Positions 1-25,700 of a stretch of 64,000 bases of DNA are shown here, one piece after another. Location: contig CM072886.1 in the NCBI GenBank assembly GCA_037013685.1, positions 4,340,001-4,404,000 on the forward strand. Reading direction: 5' to 3'. Origin of the DNA: Acridotheres tristis (Eukaryota > Chordata > Aves > Passeriformes > Sturnidae). The notes beneath the pieces are model-generated. The model searched no databases. It was not told the origin of the DNA and was given only the letters and a program-made list of their open reading frames with translations. Positions within the stretch are counted from its first letter, which is position 1; each line of letters opens with the position of its first letter. The position numbers were made by a program, and so were the translations under genes.

Positions 1-527
1 AATTATTCCTTCTAGCCAGAGTATAGAAGTGCAGAGCTTATCATAATTTGGTGTCAGATGTCTTCATCTTTTATGTTGATGGGACCAAATAACCAAACAG
101 TTGAGTGCTTTCAATGCTTAACACATTGCCCTTATGTTATCAAAAAGTTTACAGAACCCAGATTTTTGGGTTAATACTAGATCTAATGTAAATTTAGTGG
201 AAGACAAAATCTTTTTCATCTGCTTGGTTTGTTGGTCTCTACCAGATTCTTTTTGATGGTGATGTAATTAAAATTCATCTTTGCCTGCTGTTTTTCTCCA
301 TGTCTGCCTTCTCATACACTATGGATATCAAAGCATGTAAAAATGTATTTGATATACCCAAACTCTCACTTCTCTCCTTTTTTCTGCTGCCATTCCTTCC
401 AGAAGGAGCAATATCATGCTATAACAATATTCCAGCATTATAGCAAATAATTTCATTGCAGTGGTTAATGAAATCAAGTTTGAGGGTCTCTGTTAGCAAC
501 AGTGTCTCCAACTTACTTTATTTCAAG
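1..527 (+). other. Intron of the SCN11A-like gene (upstream part cut off)
   Basis: Non-coding sequence before the first exon in the window. The preceding DII pore exon is expected upstream but is not present here. No other feature seen. Confidence 0.7.
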
Positions 528-14405
<13,878 letters not shown>

Positions 14406-15330
14406 GGTTGCCCCTGGCTGCAGCATTTCCATTTAAACCAATGTCACATTTTCATATGGATACCATATTTTGATCCCACAAATATTCTGAATTTAGAATA
14501 ATAATAGCAGCCTTCAAGTATTGTAATTGTTCAGATTTGCAAATGCTCCTTAAAGCAATTAAGATTTGAGCAACTATGTCATAAATATGAGAGGAAAATC
14601 AAATCATGGAATTTTTTTTCCTTAACTACTGGAGTTGGTGAGTTAATTTTTTCAGCTGCCATTTTTATATTAGTTCATGTGTTTGTGGAAAAAGTCTTTA
14701 AAAGATCAGTCGTAAGCATTTATAAACACACAAGGATATAGAATAAGGTATATGTCTTTAGGGAGAACCAAATTTTCCAAACAGGCTTTATTGTTGAAAA
14801 ATTAAGTAATTACTGTACTTCTGTAAAAGAGCTGACTCAAGACACTTGAGTATAATCAGCCTCTAATTTTGATATTTTTGGGACCATCCTCCTCCTAAAG
14901 TCTTTGAATGCATTTGATTATGCCTAAGAATTTTTGAGGTGTCTTTACACCTCAAGGGATTTAACAGATCATCCTCAGTTGCCTGTGCCTGAAAATTGTA
15001 CATAGTTTGTTCTTTGTATCATTCAGTGTATGAAAATTGTAATAATCATAATCATAATCAAAATCAAAGAATGTTGTGCAAGAAATATTATTTCAAGAAA
15101 AGAATAATTGTACATAAAATTCCATCATTATACTTTATCTCTAGACATCTCAAAAGAAGTTAATGGTGCACCTTGTGAGACAACATTTATTAAAGTTAGA
15201 AAAAGTATTTATTTCATTGATTCTGACAAAAATGTGTGAACCATATGTAATAATATTTTACTGATTTTTTTTCAGTTTGGAATATGACTGGTTTAGATTC
15301 TTCAATAAAGACTTCAGATGCTTAACATGT
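14406..15330 (+). other. SCN11A: Probable 3' UTR of the SCN11A-like gene
   Basis: AT-rich sequence after the stop, with no coding similarity. It includes two hairpin-forming stretches (14831-14860 and 14934-14955) and AATAAA at 15304-15309, followed by T/G-rich sequence. The extent is inferred only from the first well-placed signal. Confidence 0.5.
15304..15309 (+). terminator. Candidate polyadenylation signal AATAAA
   Basis: AATAAA about 900 bp after the SCN11A-like stop, followed within 20-30 bases by TGTTTTTGTCTATTTT, a plausible GU/U-rich downstream element. Another AATAAA occurs at about 15608, so the true end could be later. Confidence 0.45.
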
Positions 15331-15771
15331 TTTTGTCTATTTTCCAAGAAGTAGCTTCAATTTCATTTATTACAAGACATAATCTATTATTGAGGGGTAG
15401 AACAACAGTAATGTAATTTTCTCAAAGTAGCTACCTATTAGCACGAGAAAACTGAAAATAATTTGCTATTCACAGGGAGTCAGAAAAGATCTAGAGTTTT
15501 CAAGGCAAGAATATCAAGAACAATAAGGTCATTTTTTCTGTCATTTTCCTTGTTAAAGGCTATAAAAATAGAACAGATTTAGTCAAAACTAAGTTATTTT
15601 CAGGACAAATAAAGGCACAGGCAAGCAAAGAGTTAAAGAGCTGGGATACAGTAGATGTATAGATTTATATGGTCAAATATTGACCAGGTATAGATTTATT
15701 GATTATTATAATAATATATATTTATTGATTTATTGATATGACCAAATAAAGAGATTTATTATGGTCAAACA

Positions 15772-15943
15772 TTGGAACAGCCTCCCCAGGGAAGTGGTGG
15801 AGTCCCTGTCTCTGGAAGTGTTCCAAAAATGAGTGGATGTGGCACTTGGTGCTGTGGTTTAGTGGGAGTGGAGATGTTCAGTCAAAGGATGGACTTGATG
15901 ATCTTGGGGGTCTTTTCCAGCCTTAACGATTCTATGATTATTT
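15772..15943 (+). mobile_element. CR1 LINE 3'-end fragment
   Basis: Typical CR1 3' segment: TGGAACAGCCTCCCCAGGGA, GGATGTGGCACTTGGTGCTG, GGACTTGATGATCTTGGGGG and an ending AACGATTCTATGATTA. 5'-truncated; about 0.5 kb beyond the SCN11A-like poly(A) signal. Confidence 0.93.
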
Positions 15944-18900
15944 TCAGAACCAGCTTCTGTTCATAATAAAAAGTTCTGCAGAGCTCTCGGGAGAACTCGG
16001 GGGTCAGCAGCCCTGCCAGTGGCATGCAGAGATGCCAGGTGGGTCTGTCTCCTGCCCAGCCTGGATTGTTTCATGCACAGTGATGCTGGTGAAACTATAA
16101 ATTTTATTCAGTGTGAGCTGGAATGAGCTCTGGAATGAACCGACAGGTTTTGTTCAGCACTCAGGCTCCATTAGATGGCAGCATTTACTGTGGTTTAGGA
16201 TGTGGCCAGTCTTCAGTTAAACAGGTGAAATTTGCACACTGCAGCATAGAAGTACTAAACTAATTCTAAATTGTTCAGAAGAAAAGTGTCTCAAGTCTCT
16301 TTTTTCCTGTCCTGGGCTTTCAAGTTAGCCACAGGTCTCAGTAAGTGCTTGTTTGCTGACTGTTCTAGTGTCTGATAGATATTAATGGTTGTGAAAAAAA
16401 ATAAAATTGTTCTCCTGTGCTTGGACTTTCCAGAGGGGTAGTTCAAGCATTTCTCTGTAGCACTGTAAAAGGAAGTGTTTCTCAGAGGAGAGGTAAGACT
16501 GCTTTGTACTTGCTTCTTGGAAAAGAAGGAAAGATTGGAAAAGCCATGTAAGAGAATTGTAAGCATTAATCACTCTGATCTTAGCAATTAAAAAATATTT
16601 GTTTGAATGAAGAGCAGGTTCTCTGTCCATACCTAGAAATACTTTGAAGATGAACTTTTTATTCCATTGGAGAGGTAGAAATTTTGGACAAAATCACACC
16701 TGGCATGAACACATGCTTAGTGATTTATGCCACCTCTGCAATGTACAAAAACATCTGAATTCACCATGGGGCTAATTTAAAAGTCTGACTAATTCTTTAG
16801 TACTGTTTAAGCATTAAAATTGCCATAACAGGCTGTTGCAGGGTTGGAAGGAGAATGGTGATATCCAGCTGTTGCAGCTTCTTCCTGCCGGATTTGTCCA
16901 AAAGCCAGTTCAGCTCCTGAAGCAACTTAATTTTTTAATAAGTCTGTAAATGGTGATGAGCCAAAGCAGTGAATAGGTGGGAGCTTTTTACAATTCTGTT
17001 AATCTGGAACTGTGAATTTCTCCAGGTAAAACTGCCTGGATTTATGTGAAATCCATGAGAAATTCAGGAATGCTTGGAACGCAGAGGAAAAATATTCCTT
17101 TTTGTTTGTGAAGTTTGATACTTAAATCAGAGAACAGCAGAAACACAGGAATATTGGATCCCTCCAGTCAGGAAACAGTGAATGCAGAGCTCCCAGGGAA
17201 TTTCTGAGGGTCAGCAGTAGAGTACAAACCAGCATTGCCTCCTTAGTAGTGGTGCACATCTCTGTTTTGCATTTCCATGTATCACTGTTCCTGTGTAGAA
17301 ATAGAAGGGAAATAAGAGTTTTTTCCTGCTTCTGTGGTAGCACTGTATCCCTCAGAGCAGGCTCCCCAAAGGCTTTGTGAAAATTGCCCTTTTACTTTCT
17401 GGAGTTCCTCAGTTACTCCTCCCCTTGGAATGTTTGCACTGTTCACTGTTTCCTCAGGGCTCAAAAGAGACCCCATGTGTAAATAAGTTATTTGAAAATA
17501 AATAACCCCTAGTGGGAGGTTCCCTGCCCATGGCAGGGAGGTGGGAACTGGATGATCTTTAAACTCCCTTTCAACCCAAATTATTCTGTGATTCTATGAA
17601 AGGTACCCGAAAGAGAATCTCATCATTTCATCTTATCCCTGAACCCACCCGAAGTGCTTGACAAGTGTGTCATCTGCAATGTCACTGTCCAAAGACATCA
17701 GTGAGCTAAACATCCTCTCTCAAAATGAGAAATCCTTACAACTTAGGTGGTGCAGGAAGACATCCCAAATTATACTTTTATAATTCATGTTTAGGGTGAA
17801 TATTCCCATAAGAAGAGCACACCAAACACCCTGAACAGCTTCAGGCAGAGGTCAGGGTTATGGTGAGAAGTGATGGAGAAGAGATCTGTTGTGTTGGGAC
17901 CAAGGAGAACAAATTATTCAATATTTATGGTAAAAGTTTCAAAGATACAGGAACTATGTTTAAATAGCTGTGTTTCATTAGCTACAGCTGGCCAAAAGCA
18001 ATCCTGAGAGCAGCCACATGCTTTTCAAACTTAAATATTATGGCTAAATAGACACTTCAATCTGTAGCTGGGAGTCTATCTTTTTATACTGTTTTGGACA
18101 TGCACTTCTAGTCTAGGGCAAATTAACAAGAGATTTCTCACCTGTCCACCCCTGGAAACTAAATTATGAGTCTTCTATGACTTCTACAGCATCATGCCAG
18201 ATTTCTTTCTGCAAGTTTCTTCAGTATCCTCATCCATTAAATATATTTGGATGAAGGTACTGAGCAGTGTCAGAGCTGAATGTTGTGCACAAGTTTTGAC
18301 TCTTTACTCTGCCAGTTCCAGGGAAAATATGTGAAGGCATCAGCTCAGTAAGTGGTTTTATTGATCTTCAGAAACTTTTGAAAGAGCAATTGAGACATTT
18401 TGGCAACTCCTCAGGAAAATATAGCTGTTTGGGCAAATCTGTTGCTGTTATCTGCTTTGTGGTTCCATGGAGTTAAGGTAAGACAGGCCAAACTGATTTT
18501 AATGATAGTCATTAACTTACTGCAAAGCTGTTCGAGTTCTGAGTAGACTGAGAGCAATTGAAATTTCCAGTTTCCAGGGAAGCTGGGTTTATGCAGGAGC
18601 ATTCCAAGGTTAGATATCCATAGGTTAGATTTAGGACAACAGCCACCCTACCTCCCTGATCAAACATTGGGTAGAATTTGTCCTCAGGGATAATTTAAAG
18701 TGGTCACCAGAAAAAGCAGCTCTTTTCTAAGTTTTCTTTTATATATTCATACCTTTCTTGAAATTAAGAGGATAGAACTGGAGGTAGTATTTTAGTAAAG
18801 CAACCAGTGTCAGCAGTCTCTGCAGAATTTGTGAGCAAAGATTTCATAGCCTTATTCCAATTATATATTCTTTCTGCTTGTGGCTGAAATAATAACACAG

Positions 18901-20160
18901 ACATGATGGGCAAATAAAAAACCATCCTTGTGTTTTTCATGCAGTATATTTTTTGCTGCTGCTACCAGTGAAGCCTGTAATTGCTGCAGTCAGAAATCTG
19001 TGTTTGCATGCTGCCTTCTCCAACATCTGTGCACAGAAATTCACCAAAATATTTCCAGCTGTTTCTTCCCCCCATGCCATCCTGAATAGAGTGTACAGAA
19101 AATTTCTCCCCCTTTCAATGAGATAATGGTAAGTTTCAATAAAACCAGCAGCATCAGGATTCCACCACAGCATCTTTAGAGAATGGCATTTCCTTCCTAA
19201 ACATACATGGTGCCCATCACTCGTTTATCAGGCTCTCTGACATCTCATTCAATAAAACACTTGTGCTTACGTCCGTTATGTCCATTTCACTTATCTTCAG
19301 CTTCCTCCTATAAATTGTTTTGTCTGCCAGCTCTGTACAAGACAGATGATCCCATGGCTGCCAGAACATCAAATATGATGGGTAGTTGTTAATGTCCCTT
19401 CCTAAACGGAGGGGCTCACCCCTTAACAAACAGCCAATAATACAGACCCCAAAATAATCCAGATAGGAAAGAGAATAAAAAATTGGGTAAAATCAGTGCA
19501 AGTTGCACTTTCTAATATATGGTGTTGGGAATCCACCAACAAGAGGGCAATAGAGCTCACACAGGTATTGTGATTGAACTCTTATGCTGCTGTATTTTGC
19601 TAAGTGTAACCTTATATTTGTATTGTGCTTTTGTCATAAATGAGTGGTTTAGGTTGTGCAAAGAATCACTGGCAGAAGCAGGTTCAATATGAAAGTGAAA
19701 GCATGATGAAGTTCATTACCAAGGTTCACTCTGCTACTTAATAGGTGGTTAAAGCACAAAGAGAAAGAATCTAAAATCAATCAACCTAAAACTAAAATCA
19801 ACCTAAAATGACCTGTGTGGAGGCTGGGGATGGAAAAAGAGTAAGGCTGGGAAAGCATAAGGATTAAAAGGAATAAGGGAAATGCTCCCATGGAGTCACA
19901 AGGTTCACAGTGGATCATCTTGCCAAATTTAGCCCAGGCCTTGACCAACAGTTTAGGCCTAAAGGTTTTAGCAATATTTGAATTTAGCAGGGTTTAACTG
20001 ATAACATAATTTAAACAATTTAACAGAAGATTCTATAGAATTTGCTCCAAGCTCGACAGTAACTTGCTCATAGTCCTACCCAGGACTCTAATGAATCCAA
20101 GAGAGCAGCATTCCTGCTACATTTGCTGTGTAAAACTCACACATACGAAATAGAAATGTC
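15944..20160. other. Intergenic sequence, no gene recognised
   Basis: AT-rich DNA apart from the CR1 copy at 17505-17602. The short open frames on both strands are unsupported by similarity or composition. Confidence 0.6.
17505..17602 (+). mobile_element. CR1 LINE 3'-end fragment
   Basis: Contains TTCCCTGCCCATGGCAGG, AACTGGATGATCTTTAAA, TTTCAACCCAAATTATTCTG and GATTCTATGA, the CR1 tail. Intergenic. Confidence 0.9.
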
Positions 20161-20368
20161 ATTCTTATGTACCTACAAGAATACAAGCATTTGCTGAGTG
20201 CCAGACATGAAACACATTCAACAAAATTTTGTAGAGGCTGGTTTATCTCTCATATCTCGTCCATCAGGTTTTCATCATGTGAGTTCTTGCAACGCATAAA
20301 ATATCAAGAAATTAAGGTTGCAAAGGGAAAAAAGATGAAAAAAAAGTGAGAGGGAAAGGGAAAGGGAG
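20161..20368 (+). repeat. Inverted repeat, left arm
   Basis: This block reappears in reverse complement at 22530-22747 with roughly 90% identity by eye. Shared pieces include TTTCATCATGTG/GTTTTCATCATGTGA, ATAAAATATCAAGAAATTAA and GTGAGAGGGAAAGGGAAA. The arms are about 2.2 kb apart. Family unknown. Confidence 0.85.
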
Positions 20369-22268
20369 AATTTCCACTTGGGTTCAGTGACGTACTCAGG
20401 GCAGATGCCTTTGCATCTTGTCAGTGGATGAAATGCTGAGCCTTGAGCAGTGGTAGTGTCAGCCCAGGTCCCACCATCAGCGTTGAGCAGTGATGCTCTG
20501 AGCACAGCAGCCTTGAGAGCTGCACAATTTCCCCACTCAGAGGCAGATTCTGCTCCCAGCCCTCTGTGACCAGGAGAGCTCCAAGGGTCTCACTTTGGAC
20601 AGGCTTGCAAGAAGTTTGCCTTTAATCATAATGATTTTCTGTCCTGGACAAAATTTGGGTTGGTAACTTTCTTTGAAAGTTCAATAGCAAGCATGGTGTT
20701 CTGCTTGGGCTGTTATCCAGGAAGATAAATAAGTTTTTTGTTGGTTAAAAAGCAGGAGCTCATTAGACAGCCTGAGTTCCTGGGACCCCGACAGTGCTCC
20801 TGATAAGCTCAGCCCAGGAGCTGCTCATCAAGGCTGATGCCTAACGAGCATTTCTGAGATCCCAGTGCAGCCTGAGGCAGTGGGAGGGGAGCAATCCTAC
20901 CTCCACAGATTTCACCATATTATGTATCATTCAGCTGAATCAAAATCCCATGTAAAATCAAATATATTGAAATAAATAAATTTGACATTAAACATCTCAT
21001 GCTCCGTGCTTGGAACAGCTGAAAGAATCTGCTTGGATTATTGGACTCTGAGAACCAGGCATGGCTGAACTTCTTTCTGAAATTATCCAAGATCAAGAAT
21101 ACAAATGAGCAAACATTTGAAGAAAAGCTTTTCTATTTGTTAAAGATGGGGCAATGGTAAAAGCAAGAATTATTATTTTAGAACCTTTTTCCTCATCTCA
21201 ATACTTATAGAAACAGTGACAACAACTATCTTCGTTTAAGGTTTTAAATTTTGCATGTTTACCTATGTACACAGAAACAGGTATTTTAATTGCAGTGCAA
21301 TTAAATTAACTCCATAATGTTTCATAGCAAGCCATGAATAATATATAAGAAGTAAATTGAAATCTGTCTTCATATTTCCACGTTTGGTGACATGAATTAA
21401 TGGATTTAAATGCCACACTCAGCTGTAGTAAAGGGAAAACAATGGGCTGGGCTGGCAGAGGCTTTCATTTCCAGGTGCCACCTCATTGCCTCACTCATCT
21501 CATGCCAGTGCTCAGTGCCCAGTGGGCCATTCCTCACTGGAAAATGCACATTTTCAAACCTGGCTTTATGGCCACAGTGCCCATCTCCCCTAGATGAAAG
21601 CAGAGGGTCACTGTAAATGGCTGAGGAGTAATAGGCATTTTCTCACAAAACACTTTCTGGTTTTCTGAAGGTGGTTTAGTAAACCAGCTTCTCTGCATAA
21701 CCAAATGTTATTCCATCCTGCTTGCAAGGTTTTTCTCTAATTCCATCTCTCTATGGTGTAGAAGAGCACAGAGGAATTTACTGGGTTTACAAGGCTGGTG
21801 GCCTTTTCCTGGTGCCAGTTCTGCTAAATTCAAAGTTGAATTTTCAAGTCCTTTACCCCAGTAGAGAGGAAAGACTTTGACTAGCTTCAGACTCCAGGCA
21901 GAAATGTGAATTCCCAGGAAACTTAAAAAGTCTGCACTTCCCAAACACTTAGGAATCACATGATTATATATCATGTACCCCATGTGCTTGTACCCCAAAA
22001 ACTGAATATAGAGAGTCCTAAAGTTCCTCAGTGCTGTAAGTGAAAGATGGGACCATGCTTGCATGTTCCCATAAATCCCAGCAATTCTGAGATTTTTGGA
22101 TATAATCAAACACAGCTATAAAGACCATATCTTTAGCTTTTACTTTAATTTTGAACCAAAGACTATTGATGGCCTCAACATCTCACAAATAAAAGTTTCT
22201 ATGTACCAACAGTGTGCCAACATAGCTGTAAAGATTCCTATGGACCACTTTTTTTTTTTTTTTTAAAT

Positions 22269-22304
<36 letters not shown>

Positions 22305-22529
22305 AAAAACACCAGATTTTCAGATTTTGCTACCTTAAAAAGTAATCCCTGATGCACCAGCTCTGGTATCGTGAACTGATGGGTTTTTTTGCAAAGGAAA
22401 AGATCCTTTATGTTAAAAGTCAACCTCCCACCCGGAGAAAAAGAAATTGAATCAAGTTTTAGCAGAACTGAGTAGGCTCAGTAACTGAGTGGAATGTTGT
22501 ATGAAGCTTGTGAATAAATACAAGCAACC
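20369..22529. other. Spacer between inverted repeat arms, no gene recognised
   Basis: Ordinary-looking intergenic DNA with a T-run and TG microsatellite near 22251-22302. No transposase-like frame or terminal motif found. Confidence 0.55.
22251..22302. repeat. Poly(T) and (TG)n microsatellite
   Basis: A T-run of more than ten, then AAATTG and about fifteen TG units. Confidence 0.9.
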
Positions 22530-22747
22530 CTTTCCTTTTCCTTTTCCCTTTCCCTCTCACCTTTTTCCATATTTTTTCCCTTTGCAACCTTAATTTCTTG
22601 ATATTTTATGTGTTGCAAGACATCACATGATGAAAACTAGATGGACGAGATATGAGAAATAAACCAACCTCTACAAATATTTTTTGTTGAATGTGTTCCA
22701 TGTCTGGCACCCAGCAAATTCTTCTATTCTTGTAAATATATAAGAAT
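22530..22747 (-). repeat. Inverted repeat, right arm
   Basis: Reverse-complement partner of 20161-20368. It starts in a polypyrimidine tract (CCTTTTCCTTTTCCCTTTCC), complementary to the purine tract ending the left arm, and ends near TTCTTGTAAATATATAAGAA. Confidence 0.85.
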
Positions 22748-25700
22748 AAAAATGTTCACAACTTAAAAGTGTGCCCCTAACTACACAACCTTTGATTTAC
22801 TTGGGAAGAAAGCGTCCAGTTTTGTCATTTATAGGTGTAAATAGGATTGTGTGTCCATAGTACGTTATACCAGGTATTGACAACAGGAGGCTTGAACTTT
22901 CTCTTCTGTAGGACAGTGAAGCTCACATCTTGCAAGAAATGTTAGGATGACTTACACAGCTGAGACACTGATGTTATTTCAGATTATTACTTCCTCCTGC
23001 TTTTATATTATTTTGACACAAAAACACTTGTGGCAGGTGATTTGAACATTACACAATTTCATAGCAGGAGAAAATCCTTTAACCTTCTGGTCATGTTTTC
23101 CTGTTGCCACAGATCCAAAGCTCCAGTTTTAGCTTGAAAAGGTGAGAGTGAGACGAGTGATGAAACAAATCCTAGACATTTTTTCCTATCCTGTTTGCTG
23201 AATTTGATAGACTTTTAAAGCCTGGCTTCTGAGAGGCAATTTCAGACACTTCTCTTAGCATCATCCAATTATGCATTGGCTGCAACTCACTGCATCTATC
23301 AAAGTGTCACAGATGCTTTCATGTAGGCAATATATTGCTTTTTCAGACCCAAGAGAGGGGAAAAATCAGGCACCCCAGCATCTTCTCCTTAAGTAGGTGT
23401 TGAGCAAATTAGCCCCATTACAATCCAGCATGCATTAGTCCATTAAAAAGCTGGAGGAAGATTCCTTTGTGTAAATGACTGGATGGTTTCACTGTATATT
23501 TGTATTAGTCATTTCCTGCTGTTCTTTAAAGAAAGTTCTTGATGTTTAAAAACTGATGTTTAAAAGGTCTAAATTTCCACATAGGCATAACTGAAAAAAA
23601 AAAAAAAAAAAAGGAAACATTCTCATATATTTTAAAAGGTAATTAATTATTTTTTAATATAATAAATTAAACTTTGTGGCTCAAAGGACACAACAGTTTG
23701 CAAATACCCAGAGAGTTATCATTTGATTAAGGTGGCTTCTTGTACACAAAACTTCCTTTCCCAAGCCATTTATGCTGCTGTTCCCAGATTTAATGGTAGA
23801 CAATGCACAGCAGGTATTTGGGCTCTCATTTGGAGGATTTACACATCCCACCTGGAATGAACCTGCTGAATTCAAATCAGCAGGACTGGCTGGGGCTCTT
23901 CAGCTGTTTAGAGGCATTGGATTGGAAAGATTTGTGGCAATGAACTGATGCCTTGCCATGAATTTGGCCTCTTTTCACACTCCTGTTGCACAAGAAGGTG
24001 AAAGACTGACTGAAAATGTACAAAAATTGGAAAAAAACATCTTTAAAATATATGTATATGCTCACTTCTGTTGTACCACAGACTACAAGAGCCAGCATGG
24101 TCACCATTGGGCAGGAAACCACAAAACCAGAGGTGGAGATGCTGAAAAAAAAGGACCTCACTGAAACATTCATAGGTGCAGAATTATGATATCAAGATTA
24201 CTAAGGAAAAAGTGAAAATTCCTGCAGAAAACTGTTGAAAAGAGCAGGCAGTGAGAAACTTTTGTGTTCCAGGAAAGAATAAAGGGGGTGGCTCCCAGTG
24301 CATCACCTGGCACACTGATCTGTTGGGGATTGTGCAGTTTAGATCTTCCTTTACAATTATTTTGTGTTGTATAAGAGGACCTCATTTTCTAGACAGTGCC
24401 TGACATTCTGGTTTTTTTCAGCTCTTCCTGTCTGATAAATAATACAATCTCTAAATAACCACACTCTGCCAAACAGATGCTTTAGTCAATCATCTTATTA
24501 TGTATTAAATAGCTCATCCACTGTACTCTGTGTTTAGGTCCTTAAAATCTGCCTCTCCTGAAGGCTGTGGTTTGTTCTGAGCCATCTGAATCTTAATTCC
24601 AGGGCGTGGTATCTTCAAGTACCTAAAGCTGCCTCTGGTTTCCCTCAGATAATCAAATTTTTGTGTTTTGCTTCTTTATAAAAATAAAGATATATTAGAT
24701 TTAAAAAAAAAAAAAGGTTTTTCAACATATAAATATCCAGTGTCTGTAAGAGTGAGGGAAATTTCTAGATACACTAATGCTCCCTGATTAAGCAGTATTA
24801 GGAATATTAATAGTAAAACTCAATTCCCTTCACTACTCTAATTCTCTTAGTATTATTCTGATAGGCCACTGAGGAGAGAGAAAAGAGCAATCCATATTTT
24901 TCCATTTGAGTAGGTGATAAGCAAATTTTCCTGATGGAAATGTGCATTGGACCATTTAGCAAGCTGGAGATTACTGTATGTAACAATGATTTTAATACAT
25001 ACTTACAGAGAAAGCAATTTCCTGTTACTCTGTTATGACAATTATCCATTCAAAAGAGTCTGAATTTTACATCACCTTTTTTTTTTAAAATATAATTTCA
25101 TTCTCTGGTAAAACGAAATGAGATTCCTTTATTCTAGGTCTTTTATTTTGACAAAAATGCCAATTAGCTACTTTATACCATTTAAAGCTTCACTATTATG
25201 TGGGTCAGAAAATGGCTTCAGCTGTTCTTTTAAAGTAAAGTAGCAATATAATATATGATAAAAGTTATTTTAATCTCTGTGCAGTAAACAGCCTTCATAA
25301 ATCACTTGAAGCTCTCTGCAGCATCATTCCCTCAGTTTCACACTGGGTGACAAATCCCACATATGTTAATACTCATCCCATAAACAGCAATTTATGAAGA
25401 TTTCCCCTCTTGGCCAGGAGGTCTCAGTTTCTCCCCTGCTATGAAAAATCCCAAAACACTAAAAAGCTTCAACATGTACAGGTGAACATAATTCCTGAGC
25501 TGACAGGCAACATTTGGAAGGTGAGTTTTCATGCCATAATTTCATTAAACAAAATCAAGAATACATCTCCAAAAAATGGGGAATTTATTATATAATATTG
25601 CATCCTAATGAGGGGGAAAAAAAGCCTAAGGTGAGCATAAGGTTCTTTATCTCATCTGTGTAAAACTGTGTCAGTTAAGCAATTCTAAATTGACCATAAT

